Positions 57,624-64,000 of a stretch of DNA of 64,000 nucleotides are shown piece after piece. Location of the stretch: assembly GCA_903889245.1 (NCBI GenBank), contig CAISWQ010000044.1, positions 1 to 64,000 on the forward strand, read 5' to 3'. The notes beneath the pieces were generated by a model. It was not told the DNA's origin. It made no database searches and saw nothing but the letters and a program-made list of their open reading frames with translations. The stretch's first letter is position 1; every line of letters begins with the position of its first letter. The translations under genes were made by a program, and so were the position numbers. Source of the stretch: an uncultured Lentisphaerota bacterium. Its GTDB lineage: Bacteria; Verrucomicrobiota; Kiritimatiellia; CAIQIC01.

Positions 57624-58751
57624 TCAACGAGATTTTTTGATTTCGCCGTCGCGCTGAAAGGCCTGCCAGTCGGCGGCATAGGCGGCGTTGATGAGCCACG
57701 AGGCCGTGGCCTTGTCGCCGGCGAAATCCGCGAACGGCGCGACCGCCAACACTTGATAACCGCCCTTGGTCGCGTCCCAGTTCTGGCCGAGAAGACCTTT
57801 TTCCATCACCAGCGCCTTCAACGGCACCGGCCCCCGGCGAGCAGCGGCCTCCGCCGGCACACGCGCGACGAAGGTGTGGCGCAGGAACGAGAGCACCAGC
57901 GGCCAGCTTTTCTCGCCGGGGCCGTGTCCGGTCTTCGGCTCAACCGCGTAGTTCCAGACGGCGCAGTGTTTTTTCCGTAGCGCGGGCACGACGGCCAGGT
58001 TCTCCGCCTTGGAAGGCCGCGCGAGAAAGGGATCGTCCTCGCCAAAGATGACGAGGCCGGGCACCTGCGCCGCGCCGGGCTGGTAGACCTGGAAGGTGGT
58101 GCCGGGCCGCATCGAGACCCACGCCCAGACACGCGCGCCCTCGGTGGCGGGGAAAAGCGCCGAGAAGCCGGTGCCATTGGAGTGGCCATAGAGGAAGAGC
58201 GGCGCGTGTTCCAATTCCGGATGACCGGATTTCTGGCCGAAGATTTTCAGTTGTTCATAGAGCAGGCTCTTGGGCCAGAAGCCGCGCTGCATCGGGTTGC
58301 CGGTGAACTTGAACAACGCAAGGTGCAGCTCACGGGCCAGCGCGCGCAGATCCGCCCGGCGGAACAACGCCTCGCCGCTGCCATGGCCCGACATGACGAC
58401 GAGGCCCCGCACCTGCGGGCAGTCACCGGGCAGCCAGAGCTCGCATTTGACTTCCTCGCGTTTACCCTCGCCCTTCTGTTTGACCGCCGCCCGCCATTGC
58501 TCGTCGGTGAAGGCCCAGTCCCAGTTGCGCGCGACCATCTGCTGCGGCGAGGGTGTGCCCCACTTGACCTCGTCGAGTATGCCATCCCAGCCCTGCCCCC
58601 GCGCCTGCGGCTCGGCCTTCACCCAGGCGCTGACCCAGCCGATGCTGTGGCATTCGGGCAGCAGATTCGTCGCGCCCAGCTCGATATCCGCGGCGTGCAC
58701 GCCCGCCCCCGCCAACAGCAGGAGCAGCCCCCATCGGCTCTGATTTTGCAT
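57624..58751 (-). CDS. Secreted alpha/beta hydrolase
   Basis: The 375-residue protein has a signal peptide (MQNQSRWGLLLLLAGAGVHA) and an alpha/beta hydrolase core with nucleophile elbow YGHSNGTG (Ser191) and an earlier VVMSGHGSGEA turn. GLVIFGEDDPF carries the likely acid, and KTGHGPGEKSW the likely catalytic His. It may be a carbohydrate or feruloyl-type esterase; this is inference from the context. ATG 58751 is preferred over GTG 58757, which overlaps the sulfatase stop. It lies directly after the sulfatase gene, so the two are likely co-translated. Confidence 0.72.
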   Translation of the reverse strand: MQNQSRWGLLLLLAGAGVHAADIELGATNLLPECHSIGWVSAWVKAEPQARGQGWDGILDEVKWGTPSPQQMVARNWDWAFTDEQWRAAVKQKGEGKREEVKCELWLPGDCPQVRGLVVMSGHGSGEALFRRADLRALARELHLALFKFTGNPMQRGFWPKSLLYEQLKIFGQKSGHPELEHAPLFLYGHSNGTGFSALFPATEGARVWAWVSMRPGTTFQVYQPGAAQVPGLVIFGEDDPFLARPSKAENLAVVPALRKKHCAVWNYAVEPKTGHGPGEKSWPLVLSFLRHTFVARVPAEAAARRGPVPLKALVMEKGLLGQNWDATKGGYQVLAVAPFADFAGDKATASWLINAAYAADWQAFQRDGEIKKSR

Positions 58752-58753
58752 GG

Positions 58754-60163
58754 TCACTTCTTCGTGGTCGCTTCGAGTTGGTTTGGGACGGGCGTGAGCG
58801 TGGCGCGATGGCGCGCGACGGCCGCCGTAATCTGCGCGATGACGTCGGGATGATCGGCGGCGACGTTGAAGGATTCACCGGGGTCGGCTTCGAGGTCGAA
58901 CAGCAGCGGCGGCTCGTGGGTCTCCGGCTTGGGCGCGCCATAGGCGGCCTGCGTGATGAAGTGCGCCTTCCACTGGCCGCGCCGCGCCGCAAACAGCCGT
59001 GTGCCGCGGTAATAGCAGAACACGTCGCGCTCGACGCTGCCCGCGGCGGTCAACAGCGGCGTGATGTCGCGGCCATCCAGCGGCCGGTCGCTGGGCGGCT
59101 GCGCGCCGGCCCACGTGGCGCAGGTGGTGAACAGGTCCATCGTCACGGCCAGCTCGCGGCAGGTGCCGCCGGCAGGAATTTTACCGGGCATCCACGCGAT
59201 GCCGGGCACGCGCATCCCGCCTTCCCACGTCGAGCCTTTGCCATCGCGCAACAGGCCCGCCGAGCCGCCCGCCAGCCCCCGGATCAGCCACGGCCCGTTG
59301 TCGCTCGTGAAGAAGACGAACGTGTTCCGGTCGCGGCCCGTCTCGCGCAACGTTTCGAGCACGCGGCCGACGCTCCAGTCAATTTCCTCGACCACGTCGC
59401 CGTAACGGCCGCGCGGACTTTTGCCACGGAACTGTTCCGAGGCGAAGATGGGCGTGTGCGGGAACGTGTGCGGGAAGTAGAGGAAAAACGGGCCGTCCTT
59501 TTGCTCGCGGATGAACCGCACGGCCTGCTCGGTATAGCGGCGCGTGAGCATGGTCTGGTCGGCGGGCTGCTCGATCAACTTCTCGCCCTCAAAGAGCGGC
59601 GCGTTGAACCACTTCGCTTCAGGATTGGTGCTGCTGTGGACCTCGCGCGGGATGCCGGGCACGGGGTCCATGTCGTTGGAGTGCGGCAGGCCGAAGCAGA
59701 AGTCGAAACCGTGATGGCGCGGATGGCCGGCGGGGTTGTTCGCCCAGACGCCGAGGTGCCACTTGCCGATGCAGCCGGTCGCGTAGCCGCGCTGCTTGAG
59801 CAGCTCCGCGAGAGTGATCTCGCCCTCGGGCAGGTGGCCGGTGGAGACGTTGCGGAGTACGCGGAACTGGTCGTGCGCCATGCCGCTACGGACCGGATAG
59901 CGCCCCGTCAGCAGCGCCGCGCGGCTCGGCGTGCAGACCTCCGCCGCCGAGTAGAAGCTGGTGAAGCGCAGCCCCTCCCGCGCCATGCGGTCGAGGTGCG
60001 GCGTGCGGATGGTCGGATGACCATAGCAGCCGAGGTCGCCGTAGCCGAGGTCGTCGGCGAGGATGATGATGATGTTCGGTTTCTGCGGCGGCGCGCCCGC
60101 GGCCGGCCACGCGGCCAGCGGCGCAAGCAGCAACGCGGTGAGGATGGCGCAGGTGCGTTTCAT
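58754..60163 (-). CDS. Secreted sulfatase (S1 family)
   Basis: A 469-residue type I sulfatase: signal peptide ([23 protein letters not shown]), ADD at residues 36-38, [19 protein letters not shown] with Cys77 as the formylglycine precursor, IGKWHLG, and TSDNGPWLI. The [10 protein letters not shown] motif is that of arylsulfatase A-like enzymes. The upstream in-frame residues (from 60241) are palindrome-coded shadow and are rejected. Its stop is followed without a gap by the alpha/beta hydrolase gene. A palindrome array of two units separates it from the next sulfatase gene upstream. Confidence 0.92.
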   Translation of the reverse strand: MKRTCAILTALLLAPLAAWPAAGAPPQKPNIIIILADDLGYGDLGCYGHPTIRTPHLDRMAREGLRFTSFYSAAEVCTPSRAALLTGRYPVRSGMAHDQFRVLRNVSTGHLPEGEITLAELLKQRGYATGCIGKWHLGVWANNPAGHPRHHGFDFCFGLPHSNDMDPVPGIPREVHSSTNPEAKWFNAPLFEGEKLIEQPADQTMLTRRYTEQAVRFIREQKDGPFFLYFPHTFPHTPIFASEQFRGKSPRGRYGDVVEEIDWSVGRVLETLRETGRDRNTFVFFTSDNGPWLIRGLAGGSAGLLRDGKGSTWEGGMRVPGIAWMPGKIPAGGTCRELAVTMDLFTTCATWAGAQPPSDRPLDGRDITPLLTAAGSVERDVFCYYRGTRLFAARRGQWKAHFITQAAYGAPKPETHEPPLLFDLEADPGESFNVAADHPDVIAQITAAVARHRATLTPVPNQLEATTKK

Positions 60164-60188
60164 GTGGTGGCTTTCCTTTCCTGATTCA

Positions 60189-60238
60189 GTTCCAAGGCTT
60201 GGAAAAACTGGTGGGGCCGTCTTCCAATCCTTGGACTT
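60189..60238. repeat. CCAAGG palindrome array, two units
   Basis: Cores CCAAGGCTTGG (centre 60197) and CCAATCCTTGG (centre 60229) are 32 bp apart. They lie in the 74-bp gap between two minus-strand sulfatase genes and reach the stop codon of the upstream one. Confidence 0.9.
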
Positions 60239-61806
60239 CATTTTGTCGGCGCTCCGTTGGCCAGAAATTCTTCCTTGGTGATGCGGCCGTCGCCGTTGGC
60301 GTCGAGCTTCTTGAAGCGGGCCTCGCCGGCGGCCTGATCGCTGCCCGCGAGGGTACTCATAAATTCGCCCTGGTCAATCACGCCGTCCTGGTTCTTGTCG
60401 CGCTGGCGGAAACGCGCCATGCGGTCTTCGGAGGGTTTTGGGGCTGAAGCGCCGTCCTCTTTTTGCTTCTTCTTCTTTTGTGAGTTCGGCGTCAGGCCCT
60501 CGCGCGGCTGCGGCGCGGGCAGCGTGGCGAGGATGGCGGCGAAACGGGCGCGGGCGGCTTTGACTTCAGGATCGGCGGATGCGGTCACATCCTTGTAGCC
60601 GCTGCCGTCGTGGCTTTCGCCGCAGTCGAAAAACTTCTCACCCTTGCCGCCCTTCGCGATTTCCAGCAGCCAGCGCGCGTCGCGCAGGACACGGCCATCG
60701 TCGAGATGGCTATAAATCCAGTCGCGATGCTGCGCCTTCTCGCCGCGCAACACGGGGCCGAGGCTGTGGCCGTCGAAGGGGCGGTCCTGCGGCAGCGTCG
60801 CGCCGGAGAACTCGGCGAGCGTCGGCATGATGTCGGTGAGATCGGCCACGGCGCGCGAGACGACGCCGCGCTGGACGCCGGGGCCGCGGATAAGGCACGG
60901 CACGCGCGCGCCGAGCTCGGTGGTCTGGCCTTTGCCGGAGCCGCCGGTGCCGTTGTCGCCGATGAAGATGACGAGCGTGTGCTCGTCGAGGCCCTCGGCC
61001 TTTAGCGCGGCGAAAAGTTTGCCCATGAGATGGTCGAGATATTCCAAGTTCGACTTGAACGACGCCGGCCAGCGTGCGCCGGGCTTGGCCGGGTCGGGCG
61101 TTTCCAAGTGCGGGTTGTGGGTGAGCACGGAGGTGTAATAGACGAAGAACGGCGCGGCCTTGTGGCGGCGCGCGAACTCGATGACGAAGTCGTTGAACAG
61201 GTCGGGCCCATAGTCGCCGGGCTTCGTCGGCAGATACTTGCCGTTCTCGACGAGACTCGGATGCCAGTAGCGGCAGGCGTTGCCCTTATCGCCGCCGCCC
61301 TCGTGCGCGGGATGCTTGACGCCGGGTGGCAGGTTGTGGTCATAGGCCCACATCCGGTATTCATCGAAACCCGCGTCGTGGACGAGCGTGGGCAGTTCGC
61401 CAGAGAGCTGCCACTTGCCGGCGAGCGCGGTGGCGTAACCGCGCGACTTGAGCAGATCGGCGTGGGTGAAGTGGTGGCCGATCTGCGCTTGCGGCGAATG
61501 CGGCGCGGGCCGGAAGGCCGGATCCTGCATGCCGAGGAAGCCATTGTGGAAACCGTATTGTCCGGTCATCAGCGCGACGCGCGTCGGCGTACAGAGCGGG
61601 TTGGCGAAGAACGTCTCGAACCGCATGCCTTCAGCGGCCATGCGATCGAGATGCGGCGTCTTGTGCTCTTTGTGGCCGTAGCACGCGAGTTCCTTCGCGC
61701 CCAGATCATCGGCGAGGATGAGGATGATGTTGGGTTTGGGCTCTGCCGCCTCGGCGGGCGGGAGGAACCAGAGGCCGGCGAGGAGGGCCGCAAAGATTGT
61801 TTTCAT
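60238..61806 (-). CDS. Secreted sulfatase with C-terminal EF-hand pair
   Basis: The 522-residue protein has a signal peptide, ADD at residues 32-34, and [14 protein letters not shown] with Cys72 as the formylglycine precursor. AGKWQLSG replaces GKWHLG, and IGDNGTGG is the late metal site. After a Lys-rich linker ([12 protein letters not shown]) come two EF-hand loops: [12 protein letters not shown] (470-481) and [12 protein letters not shown] (502-513). Each keeps Asp, Asp/Asn, Asp, Gly, Ile and Glu at calcium positions. A calcium-binding pair on a sulfatase is uncommon and may anchor or stabilise it. ATG 61806 is preferred over GTG 61812. Confidence 0.9.
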   Translation of the reverse strand: MKTIFAALLAGLWFLPPAEAAEPKPNIILILADDLGAKELACYGHKEHKTPHLDRMAAEGMRFETFFANPLCTPTRVALMTGQYGFHNGFLGMQDPAFRPAPHSPQAQIGHHFTHADLLKSRGYATALAGKWQLSGELPTLVHDAGFDEYRMWAYDHNLPPGVKHPAHEGGGDKGNACRYWHPSLVENGKYLPTKPGDYGPDLFNDFVIEFARRHKAAPFFVYYTSVLTHNPHLETPDPAKPGARWPASFKSNLEYLDHLMGKLFAALKAEGLDEHTLVIFIGDNGTGGSGKGQTTELGARVPCLIRGPGVQRGVVSRAVADLTDIMPTLAEFSGATLPQDRPFDGHSLGPVLRGEKAQHRDWIYSHLDDGRVLRDARWLLEIAKGGKGEKFFDCGESHDGSGYKDVTASADPEVKAARARFAAILATLPAPQPREGLTPNSQKKKKQKEDGASAPKPSEDRMARFRQRDKNQDGVIDQGEFMSTLAGSDQAAGEARFKKLDANGDGRITKEEFLANGAPTK

Positions 61807-61837
61807 GGTCACTCTGTCGCGCAGGGATTGCGGCGGT

Positions 61838-63286
61838 TTATTTCTTTCTCTGCTTGCGGGGCGGCGGAATCGGATTCACGGGCTGCGCGCCATAGTCCGC
61901 GCCCGCGAGGCTCTTCTCCACGGACGCTTTCCACGTTTCAAGAGCCGCCTTCATCTGCGCCACGCGCTCCGGCTGCTGCGCGGCGAGGTCGGTGGTTTCT
62001 TTCGGGTCCTTGGAAACGTCGTAGAGCAACACCGGCGCTACCTGGCCGCCCTTGCCGCCTTTGCGGCCTTGCTTGTCGCGGCTATCGGCGGCGTGGGTGT
62101 GCAGCTTGTAGGGCCAGTCGAGCCACGTGGCGTGAGCGTCGGGGCGGCCCGCGTGCGCCCAGAAGCCAAGCGCTTTGCCGCGCTCCGTCATCTGCCGGTC
62201 GAAGAGCGGCAGCAGGTTGATGCCGTCGAGCGGCTGAACTTGGTTTTTCGCCGCCGCGCCGGTCGCGGCGAGGACGGTCGGGTAGATGTCGAGCGTCGAG
62301 CACGGCATCGCGCTCACGCACGGCTTGGGGATGCGCGCGGGCCACTCGACGAGGCCGGGCACGCGCACGCCGCCTTCCCAGAGCGTGCCTTTGTGGCCGC
62401 GCAGGTCGCCGGTGGATTTCGGCCCCGCCGCGCCGCCGTTGTCGCTGCAATACCAGAGCAGCGTGTTCTCCGCGGCCTTCAACTCGCGCAACGCCCCGCG
62501 CAGCTTGCCGACGTTGCGGTCAATGCCGGTGATCTCACCGTAGTAGTTCTGATCCTTCTCCGGCAGCGCGGCGTAGAGCGCCTTGTCGGCGGGCAGCGCC
62601 TCGTGCGGGACGTGCGGGTTCCCGAACCAGACGACGGCGTGGAACGGCTTGGACGCGGCGGCCTGTTTGCGAATGAACTTCAGGGCTTCATCCGTGACGA
62701 CGTCGGAGCCGTCACCGTGGAATTTTTCCGGCACGCCGTTGCGGCCCAGCACCGGGTCGAGGTCAAAGAAGTTGTCGGCGGAGACCCATTCGTCGAACCC
62801 CATCCGGCCGGGCGAGAGCGGGTCGCTGGCGAGGATCGCGCGGCCGGGCATCGCCTTCGTGTTCCTGTCGCCATTCTTGCCGTTGAGGTGCCATTTGCCA
62901 AAATGGCCCGTCGCGTAACCCGCCGCCTGCAAGACCTTCGCCACCGTGAGCTCCTGCGCGCGGATGGGCGCGCCGGGGCCGAACGTACCCATGCGGTGCG
63001 GATGGCGTCCGGTCATGACGCTGGCGCGCGTGGGCGAGCAGTTGAAGTGCGCGGTGTAGAACCGATCCAGGCGCAGCCCGCTGGCGGCGAGTTGGTCGAG
63101 GTTTGGCGTCTTGAGTTCGGGATGGCCGTTGTAGCCGGTGTCGCCCCAGCCCTGGTCGTCGGCCATGACGAGGACGATGTTGGGACGCGCGGGTGTCTCC
63201 GCCGCGCTCGCGGCAACCGGACCGAGGAGGGCCAGAATCATGGCCGGCAGAATCATGATTATTCCCAACTGTGGTGTCTGGATCAT
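61838..63286 (-). CDS. Secreted sulfatase (S1 family)
   Basis: A 482-residue type I sulfatase with an N-terminal signal (MIQTPQLGIIMILPAMILAL, cleaved perhaps after ASA), ADD at residues 42-44, CSPTRASVMTGRHPHRMG with Cys83 as the formylglycine precursor, FGKWHLNG, and CSDNGGAAG. It ends with a basic tail (PPPRKQRKK). ATG 63286 overlaps the stop of the preceding sulfatase gene by 4 bp, so two sulfatases are coupled. Substrate not assignable. Confidence 0.9.
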   Translation of the reverse strand: MIQTPQLGIIMILPAMILALLGPVAASAAETPARPNIVLVMADDQGWGDTGYNGHPELKTPNLDQLAASGLRLDRFYTAHFNCSPTRASVMTGRHPHRMGTFGPGAPIRAQELTVAKVLQAAGYATGHFGKWHLNGKNGDRNTKAMPGRAILASDPLSPGRMGFDEWVSADNFFDLDPVLGRNGVPEKFHGDGSDVVTDEALKFIRKQAAASKPFHAVVWFGNPHVPHEALPADKALYAALPEKDQNYYGEITGIDRNVGKLRGALRELKAAENTLLWYCSDNGGAAGPKSTGDLRGHKGTLWEGGVRVPGLVEWPARIPKPCVSAMPCSTLDIYPTVLAATGAAAKNQVQPLDGINLLPLFDRQMTERGKALGFWAHAGRPDAHATWLDWPYKLHTHAADSRDKQGRKGGKGGQVAPVLLYDVSKDPKETTDLAAQQPERVAQMKAALETWKASVEKSLAGADYGAQPVNPIPPPRKQRKK

Positions 63287-64000
63287 TTCGCTTCTCCCTG
63301 TGCTTTCTTGGCTTTCTTCTGTTTTCTCTGCTTCTTCTCGCCGTCGCCCTGCTTGGGCACCTTGGTCGCGCCGCCGGCGGGGTTGAGCTTGTCGAGCACG
63401 CCCTGCAACTGCGCGCGCGCGGCTTTGGCCTCCGCGCTCTGCGTGTCGGCGGGAACCGGCTTCTGCGCGAACGGCGTGTCGCTCATGTCGAAAAGTTCGC
63501 CGCTCTCGGTCAGCTTCCAACCTTCGTTGCGGACATACCACTTCGCGCCGAGTTGGACGTAAATCCACTCGCGCGGCGTGCCTTTCTCCCCGCGCAACTG
63601 CGGCGCGAAGCTCTGGCTGTCGAACGTCAGGTTCTCCGGCAGCTTCACGCCGGCGAGTTCGGTGAACGTCGCGTAGAAATCGCTAAGGCCCACGAGGTCC
63701 TTGAGCACGCGCCCGGCGGGCGTGGTGCCTTTCCAGTTCGCGATGAGCGGCACGCGGCTGCCGCCTTCGTTGACCTGGCTCTTGCGGCCGTCCACCGGGC
63801 GGCCGTTGATGGTGCCGATCGGCACGCTGCCATTGTCGCCGGTGAACACGATGAGCGTCTGCTCGCGCAGGTTCAGCTCGTCGAGCGCGGCGACGAGCTT
63901 GCCGACGGTCTTGTCGAGGTAGGCGACGTTGTCGGCGTAGATCGTGTTGTCGCCCCTGTCTTTGCCTTTCACCTTCCGCTCGCCGCCCTCCTTGGTGTCG
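63283..64000 (-). CDS. Sulfatase, C-terminal part (cut by the window edge)
   Basis: The open frame runs in from beyond position 64000, so only the C-terminal 238 residues are seen. FTGDNGSVPIG is the metal site, and GGSRVPLIANWKG, FYATFTELAGV and GELFDMSDTPF are usual late sulfatase blocks. The formylglycine signature lies outside the window. The tail is very basic (KKQRKQKKAKKAQ). The stop overlaps the next sulfatase start by 4 bp. Confidence 0.85.
   Translation of the reverse strand, partial: DTKEGGERKVKGKDRGDNTIYADNVAYLDKTVGKLVAALDELNLREQTLIVFTGDNGSVPIGTINGRPVDGRKSQVNEGGSRVPLIANWKGTTPAGRVLKDLVGLSDFYATFTELAGVKLPENLTFDSQSFAPQLRGEKGTPREWIYVQLGAKWYVRNEGWKLTESGELFDMSDTPFAQKPVPADTQSAEAKAARAQLQGVLDKLNPAGGATKVPKQGDGEKKQRKQKKAKKAQGEAK

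Overview
The window is high-GC bacterial chromosome, densely coding on both strands. It has eleven secreted sulfatase genes (one cut by the right edge), other exported carbohydrate enzymes, no SusC/SusD pair, a GldA/GldF/GldG-DUF4340 type ABC cluster, and many short palindromic repeats at gene boundaries. Together these suggest a polysaccharide degrader of the Planctomycetota-Verrucomicrobiota-Kiritimatiellota group, most like Kiritimatiellota. This placement is inference from gene content; no rRNA or tRNA gene was found to confirm it.

Layout. 196-15103 (+) is the first glycan-degradation block: a cellobiose 2-epimerase-like protein, a HEAT/vWA protein, a TIM-barrel hydrolase-like protein, five sulfatases (one fused to a nucleoside hydrolase-like domain) and a sialate O-acetylesterase-like protein. 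15422-24604 (+) is housekeeping: pheT, a 6S RNA, rarA, 5-formyltetrahydrofolate cyclo-ligase, rny, ymdB, xseA and xseB. 24607-26046 (-) is a DUF2851 gene. 26457-35531 (+) holds an HtrA-type protease, the Gld-like ABC system with its DUF4340 partner, and a large AsmA-like protein. 35543-41978 (-) is a type I restriction-modification operon with a fused HsdM-HsdS, a PIN-domain nuclease and an unknown partner protein. 42104-43688 (+) has a small membrane protein and a family 9 glycosyltransferase. 43714-46142 (-) is a second ABC exporter. 46422-64000 (-) is the second glycan block: six sulfatases, an alpha-L-rhamnosidase, a sialidase-fold protein, an alpha/beta hydrolase and a large unknown secreted protein, with one lipoprotein gene on the + strand at 55612-56238.

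The exported enzymes look like kits for sulfated, partly acetylated polysaccharides: sulfatases unmask the chain, glycosidases and esterases trim it, and an epimerase handles released sugars. The rhamnosidase translationally coupled to a sulfatase points to a sulfated rhamnose-containing glycan. Every sulfatase whose active-site region lies in the window has the Cys-x-Pro-Ser/Thr-Arg signature, so all need formylglycine conversion by an enzyme encoded elsewhere.

The most unusual feature is a family of near-palindromes, consensus TTTTCCAAGGCTTGGAAAA, at ten loci. Units come in arrays of two to four whose centres lie 31 or 32 bp apart in 15 of 16 measured intervals (three helical turns). The arrays sit at gene ends and at four loci run into coding sequence in an open frame. 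Other candidates are the PIN/unknown pair inside the restriction operon, a 36-bp leader motif before three carbohydrate genes, 8-bp-period inverted repeats at two start codons, two hairpins that differ only by compensatory changes, and lysine-rich tails on many of the sulfatases.
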